64,000 nt of DNA from Alteromonas sp. M12. Its GTDB lineage: Bacteria > Pseudomonadota > Gammaproteobacteria > Enterobacterales > Alteromonadaceae. The stretch lies in the NCBI RefSeq assembly GCF_037478005.1, contig NZ_CP144164.1, positions 4,030,001-4,094,000 on the forward strand. Direction: 5' to 3'. Position 1 is the first letter of the stretch. Each line of letters opens with the position of its first letter. Of this stretch, positions 17,388 through 28,286 are shown piece after piece. The notes under the pieces are model-generated. The model had not been told where the DNA came from. It saw only the letters and a program-made list of their open reading frames with translations, and searched no databases. A program made the translations under genes and the position numbers.

Positions 17388-18292
17388 AACAGGACCTATT
17401 AACGTTTAAAGATTGGAGTTCGCAGGATTTAAATAATTTGTTGGCGCTAGCGGCAAAAATTAAAGCTGCGCCTGAAGAACACAATCAAGTTTTGGCTGGA
17501 AAATCAATTGCGGCTTTGTTCGAGAAACCCTCTTTGCGTACCCGTGTTAGTTTTGATATTGGTATCAATAAACTCGGTGGACACATGGTTTACCTTGACT
17601 CCCAGGCTGGTAAACTAGCTGGCCGAGAAGACGCCAAAGACACAGCAGCAAATTTAGCTTGTTGGGCAGATGCGATTGTTGCCAGAGTGTTTAGTCATGA
17701 TACCTTAGTGCAGTTTAGTCAAGCTTCTAAAGTACCGGTAATCAACGCGTTATGCGACCTCTATCACCCGTGCCAAGCAATAGCTGATTTTCTCACCTTA
17801 CAAGAAACCTATGGTTCATTAGAAAACTTAACCTTAGCTTATGTAGGTGATGGCAATAACGTTACCCATTCACTATTGCTGGTTGGCGCTATACTTGGGG
17901 TGAATATCGTTAGTGTTACCCCTGCAGGTTACGAAGTTGATCAAGGGATATTTGAATTAAGCCAAAAAATTGCAGAAAAATCTGGTGCAAAAATCATCCA
18001 AAGTAATAACGTCGAAGACGCTAAAGGTGCCAATGTACTTTATGCTGATACGTGGTTATCAATGGGAGATGAAACACCGTTATCAGATATTAAACGCATT
18101 TTTGACCCATACAAAGTCGACGAAGCTATGATGGCATTAACCGGTGCACAATACGTTATGCATTGCCAACCCGCTCATCGTGATTTAGAAATTAGCGGTA
18201 CTTTAATTGATAGCGATAAATCATTATTAATGCAACAAGCTGAAAATAGAATGCATGGCCAAAATGCCATTCTAGTAACGTTGTTAGCTTAA
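17384..18292 (+). CDS. argF: Ornithine carbamoyltransferase
   Basis: 302 aa. It makes citrulline from ornithine and carbamoyl phosphate. The carbamoyl-phosphate loop reads FEKPSLRTRVSFD; HPCQAIADF and the C-terminal MHCQPAHRD with its ornithine-site Cys are visible. Its place between argB and argG is common in Vibrionales/Alteromonadales and differs from E. coli, where argF/argI are remote. Its start overlaps argB by 4 bp. Confidence 0.96.
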   Translation: MKQDLLTFKDWSSQDLNNLLALAAKIKAAPEEHNQVLAGKSIAALFEKPSLRTRVSFDIGINKLGGHMVYLDSQAGKLAGREDAKDTAANLACWADAIVARVFSHDTLVQFSQASKVPVINALCDLYHPCQAIADFLTLQETYGSLENLTLAYVGDGNNVTHSLLLVGAILGVNIVSVTPAGYEVDQGIFELSQKIAEKSGAKIIQSNNVEDAKGANVLYADTWLSMGDETPLSDIKRIFDPYKVDEAMMALTGAQYVMHCQPAHRDLEISGTLIDSDKSLLMQQAENRMHGQNAILVTLLA

Positions 18293-18386
18293 AATTGAGT
18301 GACTCGAAGTTCATTTTAAAAAATCAATCTGTTGAAGCTGATTTGTTCAAACTACAAATCAACACAAGTTTATTTAGGAAATAGTT

Positions 18387-19619
18387 ATGTCAAAACCCGA
18401 CGTTAAAAAAGTTGTTTTAGCCTATTCAGGCGGCTTAGATACCTCTGCCATTATTCCATGGTTGAAAGAAAATTATGATTGTGAAGTAGTCGCCTTTGCG
18501 GCAGATGTTGGCCAAGGCGATGAAGAATTAGAAGGTCTTCGTGAAAAAGCCATTAAAACCGGTGCCAGCGAATGTTATATCGTTGATTTGAAAGAAGAGT
18601 TTGTTGCTGACTATATTTATCCAACAATCAAAACTGGCGCGGTATACGAAGGTGAATATTTACTAGGTACTTCAATGGCTCGTCCAGTAATTGCGAAAGC
18701 ACAAGTAGAAATTGCCCGTAAAGTAGGCGCAGACGCGCTATGCCACGGTTGTACTGGTAAAGGTAACGACCAAGTACGTTTCGAAAGTACTTTTGCAGCT
18801 CTAGCACCTGACTTACAAGTTATTGCACCTTGGCGTGAGTGGGATATGGTTTCACGTGAAGACTTATTAGATTACCTAGCAAAACGTGATATTAAAACCA
18901 GTGCTTCTGCCACTAAAATATACAGCCGTGATGCAAACGCTTGGCACATCTCTCATGAAGGTGGTGAATTAGAGGATCCTTGGTGTGAACCAACCAAAGG
19001 CATTTGGACCATGACCGTCGATCCAGAAGATGCGCCAGACAAGCCTGAAAGCGTTTCCCTAAGTTTTGATAAAGGACAACTTACTACAGTTAACGGTGTT
19101 GCTCTTTCGCCATATAACGCGCTAGTTGAACTGAACAAAATTGCAGCCAAACATGGTGTTGGCCGAATCGATATCGTTGAAAACCGCTTAGTCGGCATGA
19201 AGTCTCGTGGATGTTATGAAACTCCTGGCGGCACAGTCATTATGGCTGCGTATAAAGCGCTAGAGTGCATGGTTTTAGATAAAGCAGCATTAAAACACCG
19301 TGAATATTTAGGTTTAGAGTTTTCACACGTGATGTATGACGGACGTTGGTTTACTGCTCTTTCCGACTCATTGTTAGCAGGTGCCGAAGTATTTGCGCAA
19401 CAAGTTACTGGTGACATCGTCATTAAGCTATATAAAGGTCGCGCTACTGTTACTCAACGTCGTTCACCAAATAGCTTGTATTCAGAAGATTTTGCCACCT
19501 TCGGACAAGACGATGTGTATGACCAAAAACATGCTGAAGGATTTATTCGTTTGTTCAGCTTATCAAGTCGTATTGCAACCTTAAATAAAAAAGCGCGCGA
19601 CGCGAATAAAGGAAACTAG
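18387..19619 (+). CDS. argG: Argininosuccinate synthase
   Basis: 410 aa. It joins citrulline and aspartate using ATP. The PP-loop [13 protein letters not shown] lies at the N-terminus, and [14 protein letters not shown] is the family signature. AGGAAATAG precedes the ATG. It starts 94 bp after argF with no terminator seen between, and ends 2 bp before argH. Confidence 0.97.
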   Translation: MSKPDVKKVVLAYSGGLDTSAIIPWLKENYDCEVVAFAADVGQGDEELEGLREKAIKTGASECYIVDLKEEFVADYIYPTIKTGAVYEGEYLLGTSMARPVIAKAQVEIARKVGADALCHGCTGKGNDQVRFESTFAALAPDLQVIAPWREWDMVSREDLLDYLAKRDIKTSASATKIYSRDANAWHISHEGGELEDPWCEPTKGIWTMTVDPEDAPDKPESVSLSFDKGQLTTVNGVALSPYNALVELNKIAAKHGVGRIDIVENRLVGMKSRGCYETPGGTVIMAAYKALECMVLDKAALKHREYLGLEFSHVMYDGRWFTALSDSLLAGAEVFAQQVTGDIVIKLYKGRATVTQRRSPNSLYSEDFATFGQDDVYDQKHAEGFIRLFSLSSRIATLNKKARDANKGN

Positions 19620-19621
19620 TC

Positions 19622-20998
19622 ATGGGTTTATGGGGAGGCCGCTTTCAAGAGGGCAGCAGTAATATGTTCAAACAGGTCAACGACTCGTTGCCCTTTGATC
19701 GGATTTTGGCCAGCCAAGATATTCGCGGTTCAATTGTGTGGTCACGTGCCATTGCTAAAGCAGGTGTATTGACCACTCAAGAACAGCAACAAATAGAAGC
19801 TGCTTTAAATGAATTGCTAAGCAAAGCCGAAGCAGATGAATTGGATTTTGATGCCAGTAGTGAAGAAGATATTCACAGTTTCATTGAGTCTGCGTTAATT
19901 GAAAAACTTGGTGATCTGGGAAGAAAGCTTCATACCGGTCGCAGTCGTAACGATCAAGTCGCTACCGACTTTCGATTGTGGTGTAAAGAGCACCTAGAAA
20001 GCTTGAAAGACGATTTACTGGCAATTAAAAGTGCGCTGGTATTATCTGCTGATCGCAACAGAGACGTCATCTTACCTGGTTACACCCATTTACAACGAGC
20101 TCAACCAGTACGATACCCGCATTGGTGTTTGGCTTATGTTGAGATGATCAAACGCGACATTAGTCGTTTAGAGGATTTGCTGGTAAGAATGAATCAATGC
20201 CCATTAGGCAGTGGCGCGCTAGCCGGCACGGTTTACGCCATTGATCGTCAGGAAATTGCTGAACAGCTGAGCTTTGGCTCTCCTTGCGCCAACAGTTTAG
20301 ACGCCGTATCCGATCGAGACTATGTTTTAGAACTATTGTTTTGTGCCAGTACTTCAATGATGCATTTATCGCGCATGGCTGAAGATCTTATTTTCTTTAA
20401 CTCTGGCGAAGCCGGCTTTATCACCCTTGGTGATGCAGTCACTTCAGGCTCGTCATTAATGCCGCAAAAGAAAAATCCAGATGCATTAGAATTGATGCGC
20501 GGAAAATGCGGCAGAGTATTTGGAAGCTTACAAGGTTTGTTGGTTACCATGAAGGGTCTTCCCTTGGCTTATAACAAAGACATGCAAGAAGACAAAGAAG
20601 GTGCCTTTGATGCAGTTAATCAATGGCATATCTGTTTGTGTATCGCTGCAGAAGTGGTAGACACTATTGAGTTAGATGCTCAACGGACTGCTCAGGCGGC
20701 CAAACAAGGTTATGCCAATGCTACCGAAATGGCAGATTACCTTGTTGCTAAAGGTATTCCATTTAGGACGGCACACGATATTTCTGGTCAAATTGTTCTA
20801 GCAGCCATTGAGCAAAACAAACCCATTGAAAATTTAAGCATAGCTGAATTGCAAACCTTCAGTTCAGTAATTGAAGATGATGTATATGCTGTATTAGAGC
20901 TTGAATACTTAGTGGACAAACGCAATATTTTAGGTGGCACAGGTGCTCATCCAGTGTTTGCAGCCCTTGATGCAGAACTGAAAAGTTTAAAGAGCTGA
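19622..20998 (+). CDS. argH: Argininosuccinate lyase (stand-alone)
   Basis: 458 aa. It splits argininosuccinate into arginine and fumarate. [17 protein letters not shown], the catalytic-loop signature [12 protein letters not shown] and [10 protein letters not shown] are visible. It ends after the lyase domain. In many marine gammaproteobacteria (Vibrio, Shewanella, Alteromonas) ArgH carries a fused acetyltransferase domain that replaces ArgA; here there is none, and a full argA follows 10 bp later. Confidence 0.96.
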   Translation: MGLWGGRFQEGSSNMFKQVNDSLPFDRILASQDIRGSIVWSRAIAKAGVLTTQEQQQIEAALNELLSKAEADELDFDASSEEDIHSFIESALIEKLGDLGRKLHTGRSRNDQVATDFRLWCKEHLESLKDDLLAIKSALVLSADRNRDVILPGYTHLQRAQPVRYPHWCLAYVEMIKRDISRLEDLLVRMNQCPLGSGALAGTVYAIDRQEIAEQLSFGSPCANSLDAVSDRDYVLELLFCASTSMMHLSRMAEDLIFFNSGEAGFITLGDAVTSGSSLMPQKKNPDALELMRGKCGRVFGSLQGLLVTMKGLPLAYNKDMQEDKEGAFDAVNQWHICLCIAAEVVDTIELDAQRTAQAAKQGYANATEMADYLVAKGIPFRTAHDISGQIVLAAIEQNKPIENLSIAELQTFSSVIEDDVYAVLELEYLVDKRNILGGTGAHPVFAALDAELKSLKS

Positions 20999-21008
20999 GG
21001 AACGAAAG

Positions 21009-22325
21009 ATGGTGATGTCAGACATTGATGGCGTTAGGTTGTTTCGCAACTCAGCACCCTATATTAATTCTCATAGGGGCAAAACGTTTGTTTTAATGTT
21101 TGGTGGCGAGGCCGTTGAGGATGTTAATTTTCCTAACATTATCAATGATATAGCCTTACTCAACAGTTTGGGTGTGAAGCTTGTTTTAGTGCACGGTGCA
21201 AGGCCACAAATCGATCAGCGCATTGCATTACGAGGGGTTGAAAAACGTTTCAACAATAATATTCGTCTCACCGACAAACAAACCTTGGAATCTGTAAAAG
21301 ACGCTGCAGGCTCGGTGCGCTCGCAAATCGAGGCGCTATTAACCATGGGGCTAGCTAACTCGCCAATGCACGGAGCTCATATTCGTGTGTGTTCTGGTAA
21401 TTTGGTTGTGGCTATGCCCATGGGCGTTAGAGAAGGCGTCGATTTTGAGCATACCGGTGTGGTAAGACGAATTGACGTGATGGGCATCAACGATCATCTT
21501 CAGGATGGTTCAATCGTATTGCTTTCACCCATGGGTTACTCGTCTACGGGCGAAGTCTTCAACTTATCTCATGAAGATGTCGCCACACAGGCTGCCATCA
21601 GCTTAAACGCCGATAAGTTGATTGTTTTTTCTGAACATCAGGGCATTTTAGATGAAACAGGAAAGCTGCGTCGTAATATCGATTCAGCCCAATTATCTGA
21701 TTTGCTTGAAGAAGGTGCCAGAGAAGACCAGTTAGGAATATTGGATGCCATTAACCAGACAATAGCCGCTGATATTCCTCGCTGTCACTGTGTCAGTTAC
21801 AAAAAGGACGGCGCCTTATTGCAGGAGTTGTTCACCCGTGACGGTTCAGGCTCGCTTGTTTCTAAACGCCATTACGAGCAACTTAGAAAAGCACGAATTG
21901 AAGATGTGGGCGGGATCCTACAACTGATCAATCCTCTTGAAGAAAAAGGTATTCTGGTTAAACGTTCTCGAGAACTCCTTGAAGCGGAAATTGAACAGTT
22001 CACGGTCATTGAGCGAGACGGTATGATTATCGCCTGTGCTGCCTTTTATCCTTACCCGCAGGATGGTACTGGTGAGCTTGCCTGTGTTGCTACCCATGGT
22101 GATTATCGCGGCAAAAGTCGTGCTGAACGTCTGCTCGAAGCAATTCGACAAGATGCCATTGAGCAGGGTTTAGAGAGTATTTTTGTGCTGACGACAGTGA
22201 CTGCACATTGGTTTCAAGAACAAGGATTCGTTTTGGCCAGCATTGATGCGCTGCCTGAATCGAAAAAGTTGTTATATAACTTTCAAAGAAATTCGAAAGT
22301 ATTTGTAATGGCCCTTGATAAATAA
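21009..22325 (+). CDS. argA: N-acetylglutamate synthase (classical two-domain ArgA)
   Basis: 438 aa. It acetylates glutamate with acetyl-CoA, the first step of arginine synthesis. The N-terminal amino-acid-kinase-like domain (about 20-285: VLMFGGEAVED, LVLVHGARPQID) serves arginine feedback control. The C-terminal GNAT domain (about 290-435) has LACVATHGDYRGKSRAERLL for acetyl-CoA binding. Length and layout match E. coli ArgA. AGGAACGAAAG precedes the ATG. Closing the arg operon, it makes the cluster complete apart from argD. Confidence 0.95.
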   Translation: MVMSDIDGVRLFRNSAPYINSHRGKTFVLMFGGEAVEDVNFPNIINDIALLNSLGVKLVLVHGARPQIDQRIALRGVEKRFNNNIRLTDKQTLESVKDAAGSVRSQIEALLTMGLANSPMHGAHIRVCSGNLVVAMPMGVREGVDFEHTGVVRRIDVMGINDHLQDGSIVLLSPMGYSSTGEVFNLSHEDVATQAAISLNADKLIVFSEHQGILDETGKLRRNIDSAQLSDLLEEGAREDQLGILDAINQTIAADIPRCHCVSYKKDGALLQELFTRDGSGSLVSKRHYEQLRKARIEDVGGILQLINPLEEKGILVKRSRELLEAEIEQFTVIERDGMIIACAAFYPYPQDGTGELACVATHGDYRGKSRAERLLEAIRQDAIEQGLESIFVLTTVTAHWFQEQGFVLASIDALPESKKLLYNFQRNSKVFVMALDK

Positions 22326-22385
22326 ACAGCCTTTTTACTTGATGTGGGCTGAGCTCAAATTGCGAAACTATTTGACTGCGACAAC

Positions 22386-22418
22386 ACTGCCAACTATTTA
22401 ACATAAATAGTTGGCAGT
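22386..22418. terminator. Strong hairpin between convergent argA and maeA
   Basis: A 14-bp perfect stem, ACTGCCAACTATTT (22386-22399) with its complement at 22405-22418, and loop AACAT. No T-run follows on either strand, but stem strength and position between converging genes suit a bidirectional terminator. Confidence 0.6.
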
Positions 22419-22425
22419 AAATCGA

Positions 22426-24114
22426 TTAAATACTAGTACGTTTGTATTGACGATATTTAGGATTCCAGAAATTAGCTTCAATACTAGCTCGTAAAGCTTC
22501 GTCAGAGGTCTCTAAAGCCAAACCTTGTTGTTGCGCAACCTTGCCTACTGCAAATGCAATCTTTTTACTCAGACTAGCAATGTCGGTTAAAGGCGGTAAC
22601 AAAGATCCCTCACCTTCACTTGCTAGTGGCGAAGCAAGTGCTAAGGCTTCACTGGTTGCCATTAACATTTCTTCACTGACCAATCGAGCTTTTGTGGCCA
22701 CCACACCCAAACCAATTCCTGGAAAGATATAACTATTATTACATTGGGCAATGGGGAAAATACTGCCGTTATATGCAACAGGAGCAAAGGGACTTCCCGT
22801 AGCAATAATAACTTGGCCGTTGGTCCATTCAATAACTTGCTCGGGTCTTGCTTCAACCTGACGGGATGGATTACTTAATGGGAAAATAATCGGCAAATCA
22901 CAATTCGCTTTCATTCCGCGAATAACTTCTTCAGTAAATAGACCTGGCTGTCCGGAAACCCCAATTAGAATGTCTGGTTTTGCATGCGTAACTACGTCTA
23001 ACAAGCTCGCCCATTCATTTTCAGTATTCCACTGCTTAATCACTTCAGGATTTTGTACTAACTTTTGCTGGAAGTCGCGAAGGCCCTGCATACCATCAGT
23101 TAACAAGCCAAAGCGGTCAATCATGAACACTTGCTGTCTAGCTTGAGCGTCGCTAATTCCTTCCTGGCACATACGACTGATGATCATTTCTGCAATACCA
23201 CATCCTGCAGAACCTGAACCCACAAATACCACTTTTTGCGCACTTAATTTAACACCTTTGCTCAAACAAGCTGCGAGGATTGAACCTAGAGTAACCGCTG
23301 CTGTACCTTGAATATCATCGTTAAAACAGCAGACCTGCTCACGGTAACGTTCCAATAATGGCATGGCATTAGGCTGTGCAAAGTCTTCAAACTGAATCAA
23401 AACGTCAGGCCAACGTTTGTGGGCTGCTTGAATAAACATATCGACAAATTCATTATATTCATCGCCAGTAATACGTTTATGACGCGCGCCCATGTACATA
23501 GGATCGTCGAGCAATTTTTGATTATTTGTCCCTACATCCAACATCACCGGTAAAGTATACGCAGGACTAATTCCGCCACATGCGGTATACAGTGACAATT
23601 TACCAATGGGTATACCCATTCCACCAATTCCTTGGTCACCTAAGCCCAAGATCCGCTCACCATCAGTTACCACAATGACTTTTACTTTACGTTTAGTGGC
23701 ATTACGCAGAATATCGTCTATTTGCGTTCGTTCAGAATATGAAATAAATAAACCACGAGAACTGCGATAAATATCCGAAAACTGTTCGCAAGCATCCCCA
23801 ACTGTCGGGGTGTAAATAATCGGCATCATTTCATCGATATGAGACTGCACTAATCGATAAAACAAGGTTTCATTATTGTCTTGTATCGCGCGCAAATAAA
23901 TATGCTTGTTGATGGGTGAGGAAAAACTGGAATATTGCATATAAGCCCGTTCGACCTGCTCTTCAATGCTTTCATAGCGTGGCGGCAACAAACCGGTCAA
24001 ATTGAAGTTTTCACGTTCTTTGGCGGTAAACGCACTACCTTTATTTAACAGCGGCGTCTCAAGTAGTGAAGGGCCAGAATGGGGAATATACAAGTATTTA
24101 GAAGTATTGCTCAT
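22426..24114 (-). CDS. maeA: NAD-dependent malic enzyme
   Basis: 562 aa, the long SfcA/MaeA type. It decarboxylates malate oxidatively to pyruvate. Visible: [17 protein letters not shown] with the catalytic Tyr region, [26 protein letters not shown], metal site [21 protein letters not shown], and [14 protein letters not shown] for NAD binding. It is convergent with the arg operon and not functionally linked to its neighbours. Confidence 0.95.
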   Translation of the reverse strand: MSNTSKYLYIPHSGPSLLETPLLNKGSAFTAKERENFNLTGLLPPRYESIEEQVERAYMQYSSFSSPINKHIYLRAIQDNNETLFYRLVQSHIDEMMPIIYTPTVGDACEQFSDIYRSSRGLFISYSERTQIDDILRNATKRKVKVIVVTDGERILGLGDQGIGGMGIPIGKLSLYTACGGISPAYTLPVMLDVGTNNQKLLDDPMYMGARHKRITGDEYNEFVDMFIQAAHKRWPDVLIQFEDFAQPNAMPLLERYREQVCCFNDDIQGTAAVTLGSILAACLSKGVKLSAQKVVFVGSGSAGCGIAEMIISRMCQEGISDAQARQQVFMIDRFGLLTDGMQGLRDFQQKLVQNPEVIKQWNTENEWASLLDVVTHAKPDILIGVSGQPGLFTEEVIRGMKANCDLPIIFPLSNPSRQVEARPEQVIEWTNGQVIIATGSPFAPVAYNGSIFPIAQCNNSYIFPGIGLGVVATKARLVSEEMLMATSEALALASPLASEGEGSLLPPLTDIASLSKKIAFAVGKVAQQQGLALETSDEALRASIEANFWNPKYRQYKRTSI

Positions 24115-24284
24115 TAGAGGTATTTTTTTTCCAGTTTTCTCTTTGTTATCAAGAGGATTTAAAGTGCTTAGGTGTCAAGTAATAGCAAGTTTAACGAATA
24201 TTCAGCTAAACTCAGTATCAATTTGTCTGGTCAGATGTGCATCAGAATTATTTATCTAATAACTCATCCATTTTCGATCAACTT

Positions 24285-24351
24285 AAATGCGCCTCCAGCT
24301 CCTAAGTTAGCTACCAATTTACATGAGCGAACTTAGGAGTAAGGAGCATTT
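24285..24351. repeat. Imperfect long hairpin between mrcA and maeA
   Basis: The outer arms AAATGC...CCTAAGTT (24285-24308) and AACTTAGG...GCATTT (24330-24351) pair with a few mismatches; the inner 10 bp (CTCCTAAGTT / AACTTAGGAG) is perfect around a 21-nt loop. It lies in a 280-bp gene-free stretch downstream of mrcA and upstream of maeA, both on the minus strand. It could be the mrcA terminator or a small palindromic element; there is no T-run. Confidence 0.5.
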
Positions 24352-24394
24352 GTTCTTATATATACGTTTGAAAAGTGAAACTTCCCTATCGGAC

Positions 24395-27082
24395 CTAAAA
24401 AATATCTTCAGGTTCCACACTTTCTGATTGATCGCTTTCAAAGGGATCAACAACCGAGTCAGACTGAACTGATGAGGTTGGCTCGGTACCCTTTATGAAA
24501 TATTCAAACATAGACGTATAATCTGTTCGTGTTGTAAGTTTACCCGTTGCTCTATCAATTCTCACCGTGATGATATTTTCAGGCATAGGTTTAATTTCTT
24601 GAGGCACACCATCAAGCGCTTTTTCCATAAAGCGAATCCATGCAGGTTGAGCTGCTTTCGCGCCATCTTCCGCGCCGATCATGGCGTTGCCAATCCAGTT
24701 AAATTTTTCAGGATTTTCGTTTATCAAATTCTGGTTACGAGATGTACGGCCGAGCATACGACTCATATCATCAAAACCAACCCAAGAAGTAGCCACTAAC
24801 CCTGGCGCAAAACCACTAAACCAAGTATCCCGAGAGTCATTGGTTGTACCGGTTTTACCCGCCAGATCGGTGCGACCAAGAATGTTTCTCGCCCGCCAGC
24901 CAGTGCCAAGCCAATAGGTATTGCGCTGGGGATCATTGCTCCATCGACCATTTCCTCGAACAGCTGTACGCATCATTTCGCGCACTAAAAAGGTATTTTG
25001 CGCAGACACCACTCTTTGGGCTTGGATTATTTCAGGCTGAGAATCGGCTTCATCTTCTGGGAAACCGTTTAATTCAGCCGCCAACAAAGCCTCGATTTGC
25101 TGCTCTGTGAGCTCCTCTGAATTAAGCTCTGATGCATTGGTTACAGATGTTTGCTCAGCATTGTGAGTTTCACATTCTTCACACACTTGCGGAGGATTAG
25201 CTTGCCACAATATTTTGCCGTGCTCATCTTCAATACGTTGAATAAAATGAGGGCGCACATAATAACCGCCATTGGCAATAACCGACATTGCAGTAGCAAC
25301 CTCTAGGGGAGTTTGTGAACCTGAACCTAGTGATAAGGTTTCATCTTTCGGAATTTCAGCGCGGTCAAAACCAAATTTACTCAGATGGTCAGCCGCGGCA
25401 TTAATACCAATTGCCCGTAATAAACGCACTGACACTACGTTTTTCGATTTGCCCAAGGCGACCCGCATTCGAATTGGTCCGTCATACACAGCTGGCGAGT
25501 TTTGTGGCCGCCATGCTGTGCCAGTACTTGCATCCCACTGATTGATAGGAGCGTCGTTAATAATACTTGCTAAGGTGTAACCTTGTTCTATTGCTGCGGA
25601 ATATATGAAAGGTTTAATATTCGAGCCTACTTGTCTTTTAGCTTGAGTCGCGCGATTGAATTGACTCTGATAAAAACTATATCCACCGACGATAGCCTGC
25701 ACCGCACCGTTTTTAGGATCCAGTGCCACAAAAGCACCACTCACTGTTGGCAATTGCGACAATTTCCAGATCCCTTCCTCGTTTTGTCTAATCCAGATCA
25801 ATTGACCTGCAGCCACAATGTCAGCAGCACTTTTAGGATCCGGTCCTTGGCGATTGTCGTCAATGTAGGATCTTGCCCAATGCATACCCTGCCATTCGAT
25901 AGTTTGATAATTTCCTTGGCCATTAAAAACCACAAAACTGGTTTCATCAACCTGAGTAACAACTGCTGGGTTTAGCACGCCAATTGGCGTATAAGCGGCC
26001 AAAACCTCTAGCATTTGTGATTCATCCCAAGGTTCAGAATCCAAGGCTACCAATTCAGTATTTTGATCTTCACTGTTGTTTAGGCTTTGATTGTCATCTG
26101 GCTCTCCCCATAACACGCGAATAGGACCACGATAACCATGTCTTTCATCATAATCATGTAAATTACGTATTACTGCTGTTTGTGCGGCAAACTGCAAATC
26201 CGAAGGTGCGGTAGCGAAAACTTGATATCCGCCAGTTTCAGCTTCTTCTTTGCCATACAATTCAACCATTTCATTATAAATAAGATCGGCCAAATAAGGC
26301 GCATCTAACTGAATCTCAGCACCGTGGCGTTTAGAAATGACAGTTTCATTGCTGGCCTGATCAAACTCTTCACGGGTAATATATTCCTCATCGAGCATTC
26401 TTAACAATACGACTCGACGACGCGCTTTCGCTCTTTCTGGGCTGGAAATTGGATTCAAAGTAGAAGGCGCTTTAGGCAGTCCAGCAATAGTCGCTACTTC
26501 AGCTAAACTGAGCTCATTAACGGATTTTCCGAAATATACTTGAGCAGCAGCACCAAACCCAAAGGCACGATGCCCCAATTCAATTTTGTTTAAATACAGC
26601 TCTAAGATTTCATCTTTACTGAGCAAACCTTCCATGTGCCAAGCAATAAAGATCTCTTTTATTTTACGTATATAGGTTTTATCACGGGTTAAGAAAAAGC
26701 CTCTGGCTAGCTGCATCGTGAGGGTACTACCACCTTGCCCACGTTCGCCGGTTAAGACTAAATTCACAAAAGCCCGCGCTATGCCGATAGGATCTATACC
26801 AGGGTGTTCGTAAAAGCGACTATCCTCTATAGAAAGTACGGCATTTATTAATGATTGCGGGACTTCATCTAACTCTAACGGAATACGACGCTTGACCCCA
26901 AACTGTGAAATTAGTTTGCCGTCTTGTGTATAAATCTTCATGGGGGTTTGTAAGCGCACATCTTTTAGCACTTCAACACTTGGAAGATCGGGTTTGATAT
27001 AAAAGTACATACCTACAATCGCTATCGTACCTAGCAGAAATGCGGCTATACTCATTATTAATAACAGTTTGATGTACTTCAC
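24395..27082 (-). CDS. mrcA: Penicillin-binding protein 1A (bifunctional)
   Basis: 895 aa. An N-terminal membrane anchor (about 5-29) is followed by a GT51 glycosyltransferase domain with catalytic E86 in EDSRFYEHPG and GGSTLTMQLARG. An OB-like/ODD insertion (about 290-440) precedes the transpeptidase with S487 in GSNIKPF, KSKN and GKTGTTND. It polymerises and cross-links peptidoglycan. It carries an extra acidic linker (about 645-690) between SxN and KTG motifs and a Ser/Glu/Asp-rich tail. It is divergent from pilM, the order typical of gammaproteobacteria. Confidence 0.95.
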   Translation of the reverse strand: MKYIKLLLIMSIAAFLLGTIAIVGMYFYIKPDLPSVEVLKDVRLQTPMKIYTQDGKLISQFGVKRRIPLELDEVPQSLINAVLSIEDSRFYEHPGIDPIGIARAFVNLVLTGERGQGGSTLTMQLARGFFLTRDKTYIRKIKEIFIAWHMEGLLSKDEILELYLNKIELGHRAFGFGAAAQVYFGKSVNELSLAEVATIAGLPKAPSTLNPISSPERAKARRRVVLLRMLDEEYITREEFDQASNETVISKRHGAEIQLDAPYLADLIYNEMVELYGKEEAETGGYQVFATAPSDLQFAAQTAVIRNLHDYDERHGYRGPIRVLWGEPDDNQSLNNSEDQNTELVALDSEPWDESQMLEVLAAYTPIGVLNPAVVTQVDETSFVVFNGQGNYQTIEWQGMHWARSYIDDNRQGPDPKSAADIVAAGQLIWIRQNEEGIWKLSQLPTVSGAFVALDPKNGAVQAIVGGYSFYQSQFNRATQAKRQVGSNIKPFIYSAAIEQGYTLASIINDAPINQWDASTGTAWRPQNSPAVYDGPIRMRVALGKSKNVVSVRLLRAIGINAAADHLSKFGFDRAEIPKDETLSLGSGSQTPLEVATAMSVIANGGYYVRPHFIQRIEDEHGKILWQANPPQVCEECETHNAEQTSVTNASELNSEELTEQQIEALLAAELNGFPEDEADSQPEIIQAQRVVSAQNTFLVREMMRTAVRGNGRWSNDPQRNTYWLGTGWRARNILGRTDLAGKTGTTNDSRDTWFSGFAPGLVATSWVGFDDMSRMLGRTSRNQNLINENPEKFNWIGNAMIGAEDGAKAAQPAWIRFMEKALDGVPQEIKPMPENIITVRIDRATGKLTTRTDYTSMFEYFIKGTEPTSSVQSDSVVDPFESDQSESVEPEDIF

Positions 27083-27218
27083 AAAAATAAAACTACCAGA
27101 GCAAAATTGACTAAATGACTTATATTTTATACCTATGTACCGTTATTAGAACCATTAAAAACAAAAAAATGAGTAATAATGGTAAAACTAAAGCAACTAA
27201 GATGATTCGGAACTAACT

Positions 27219-28286
27219 GTGTTGAAAGAACTTTTCAAGAAAAAAGCTTCACAAATGATAGGTCTCGATATCGGTACACGGTACGTTAAGGCTGTTTTGT
27301 TTGAACAAGATGGCAACCAGACTAAGGTGCAGAGTTTCGCATGTGAGCAGATAAACGGCAATGCCTTTGCTGACAGAGAAATAAAAGATTTTGACGCCAT
27401 AAGCAATGTGCTCAAAAAAGTGAAGTTGTCACTGAAAAGCAAAAATAAAAATGTAGTAGTCGCGATATCTGGAAGTTCGGTATTGAGTAAAATAGTTTAT
27501 ATGGATCCAGATCAACGGGACTTCGAGTTAGAAACCCAAATAGAAATCGAATCTGATAGTCTAATTCCTTATCCGTTAGAGGAAGTATATCTGGATTTTG
27601 AAGAGTTAGGTGAGAGTAAAACTCACATCGGTAAAGTAGATGTGTTGCTCAGCGCAGCCCATAAAGATGTGGTCGATAGTCGCATCACATTATTAAGAGA
27701 AGTGGAATTTGTTCCTAAAATCGTCGATATTGAAAATTATGCTTTGGGTAATGCAATTATCGAGTTCGCTGAATATCCCGCAGATAAACCAATATTGTGT
27801 TTTAATATTGGTGCCTCTCAATTACAACTCTGTGTCGTAGAAAATGACAGAGTTATTTATAGTAAAGAACACAGTTTTGGTATGAACAGCCTTATTCAAG
27901 ATCTCAGCATAATCCATACCTTAGATAAATCAGAAACTGAACAGCAATTAGTAAACGGTGAGTTACCTGCAACATGGCGCGAAGATACCTTCCCAATATT
28001 TTTAGCGAACTTAAATCAACACATCAGCAAAGCAGTACAAATGTATATCAGTTCAACTGGCGCTGAGAGGCCAGAATCTTTGATGGTTTGTGGTGGCGGG
28101 GCAAATATAGAAGAAATTGCCGCGGCACTTGAAGGTGAATTGGCAGTGGAAGTCACCCTTTTCAACCCATTTGAACAAATGCAAATCTCTGAAAAAGCTG
28201 AACAGCAAGGTTTTCAAAAAGTTGCGCCACAACTAGTGATTGCAGCTGGTTTAGCATCTAGGAGTTTCAAACCATGTCACATGTAA
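27219..28286 (+). CDS. pilM: Type IV pilus assembly ATPase-fold protein PilM
   Basis: 355 aa with a GTG start at 27219. It has an actin/FtsA-like fold: MIGLDIGTRYVKAVLFE at the N-terminus, FNIGASQLQLCVVEN in the middle and MVCGGGANIEEI near the end. PilM is cytoplasmic and binds the N-terminal NLLPWR motif of PilN, linking motor and inner-membrane platform. It is the first gene of pilMNOPQ, and its end overlaps pilN by 13 bp. Confidence 0.95.
   Translation: MLKELFKKKASQMIGLDIGTRYVKAVLFEQDGNQTKVQSFACEQINGNAFADREIKDFDAISNVLKKVKLSLKSKNKNVVVAISGSSVLSKIVYMDPDQRDFELETQIEIESDSLIPYPLEEVYLDFEELGESKTHIGKVDVLLSAAHKDVVDSRITLLREVEFVPKIVDIENYALGNAIIEFAEYPADKPILCFNIGASQLQLCVVENDRVIYSKEHSFGMNSLIQDLSIIHTLDKSETEQQLVNGELPATWREDTFPIFLANLNQHISKAVQMYISSTGAERPESLMVCGGGANIEEIAAALEGELAVEVTLFNPFEQMQISEKAEQQGFQKVAPQLVIAAGLASRSFKPCHM

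Noticed and set aside
27107..27133. pilM promoter TTGACT ... TATACC
   Set aside because: The spacing is only 15 bp and the region is AT-rich, so many equally good matches exist.
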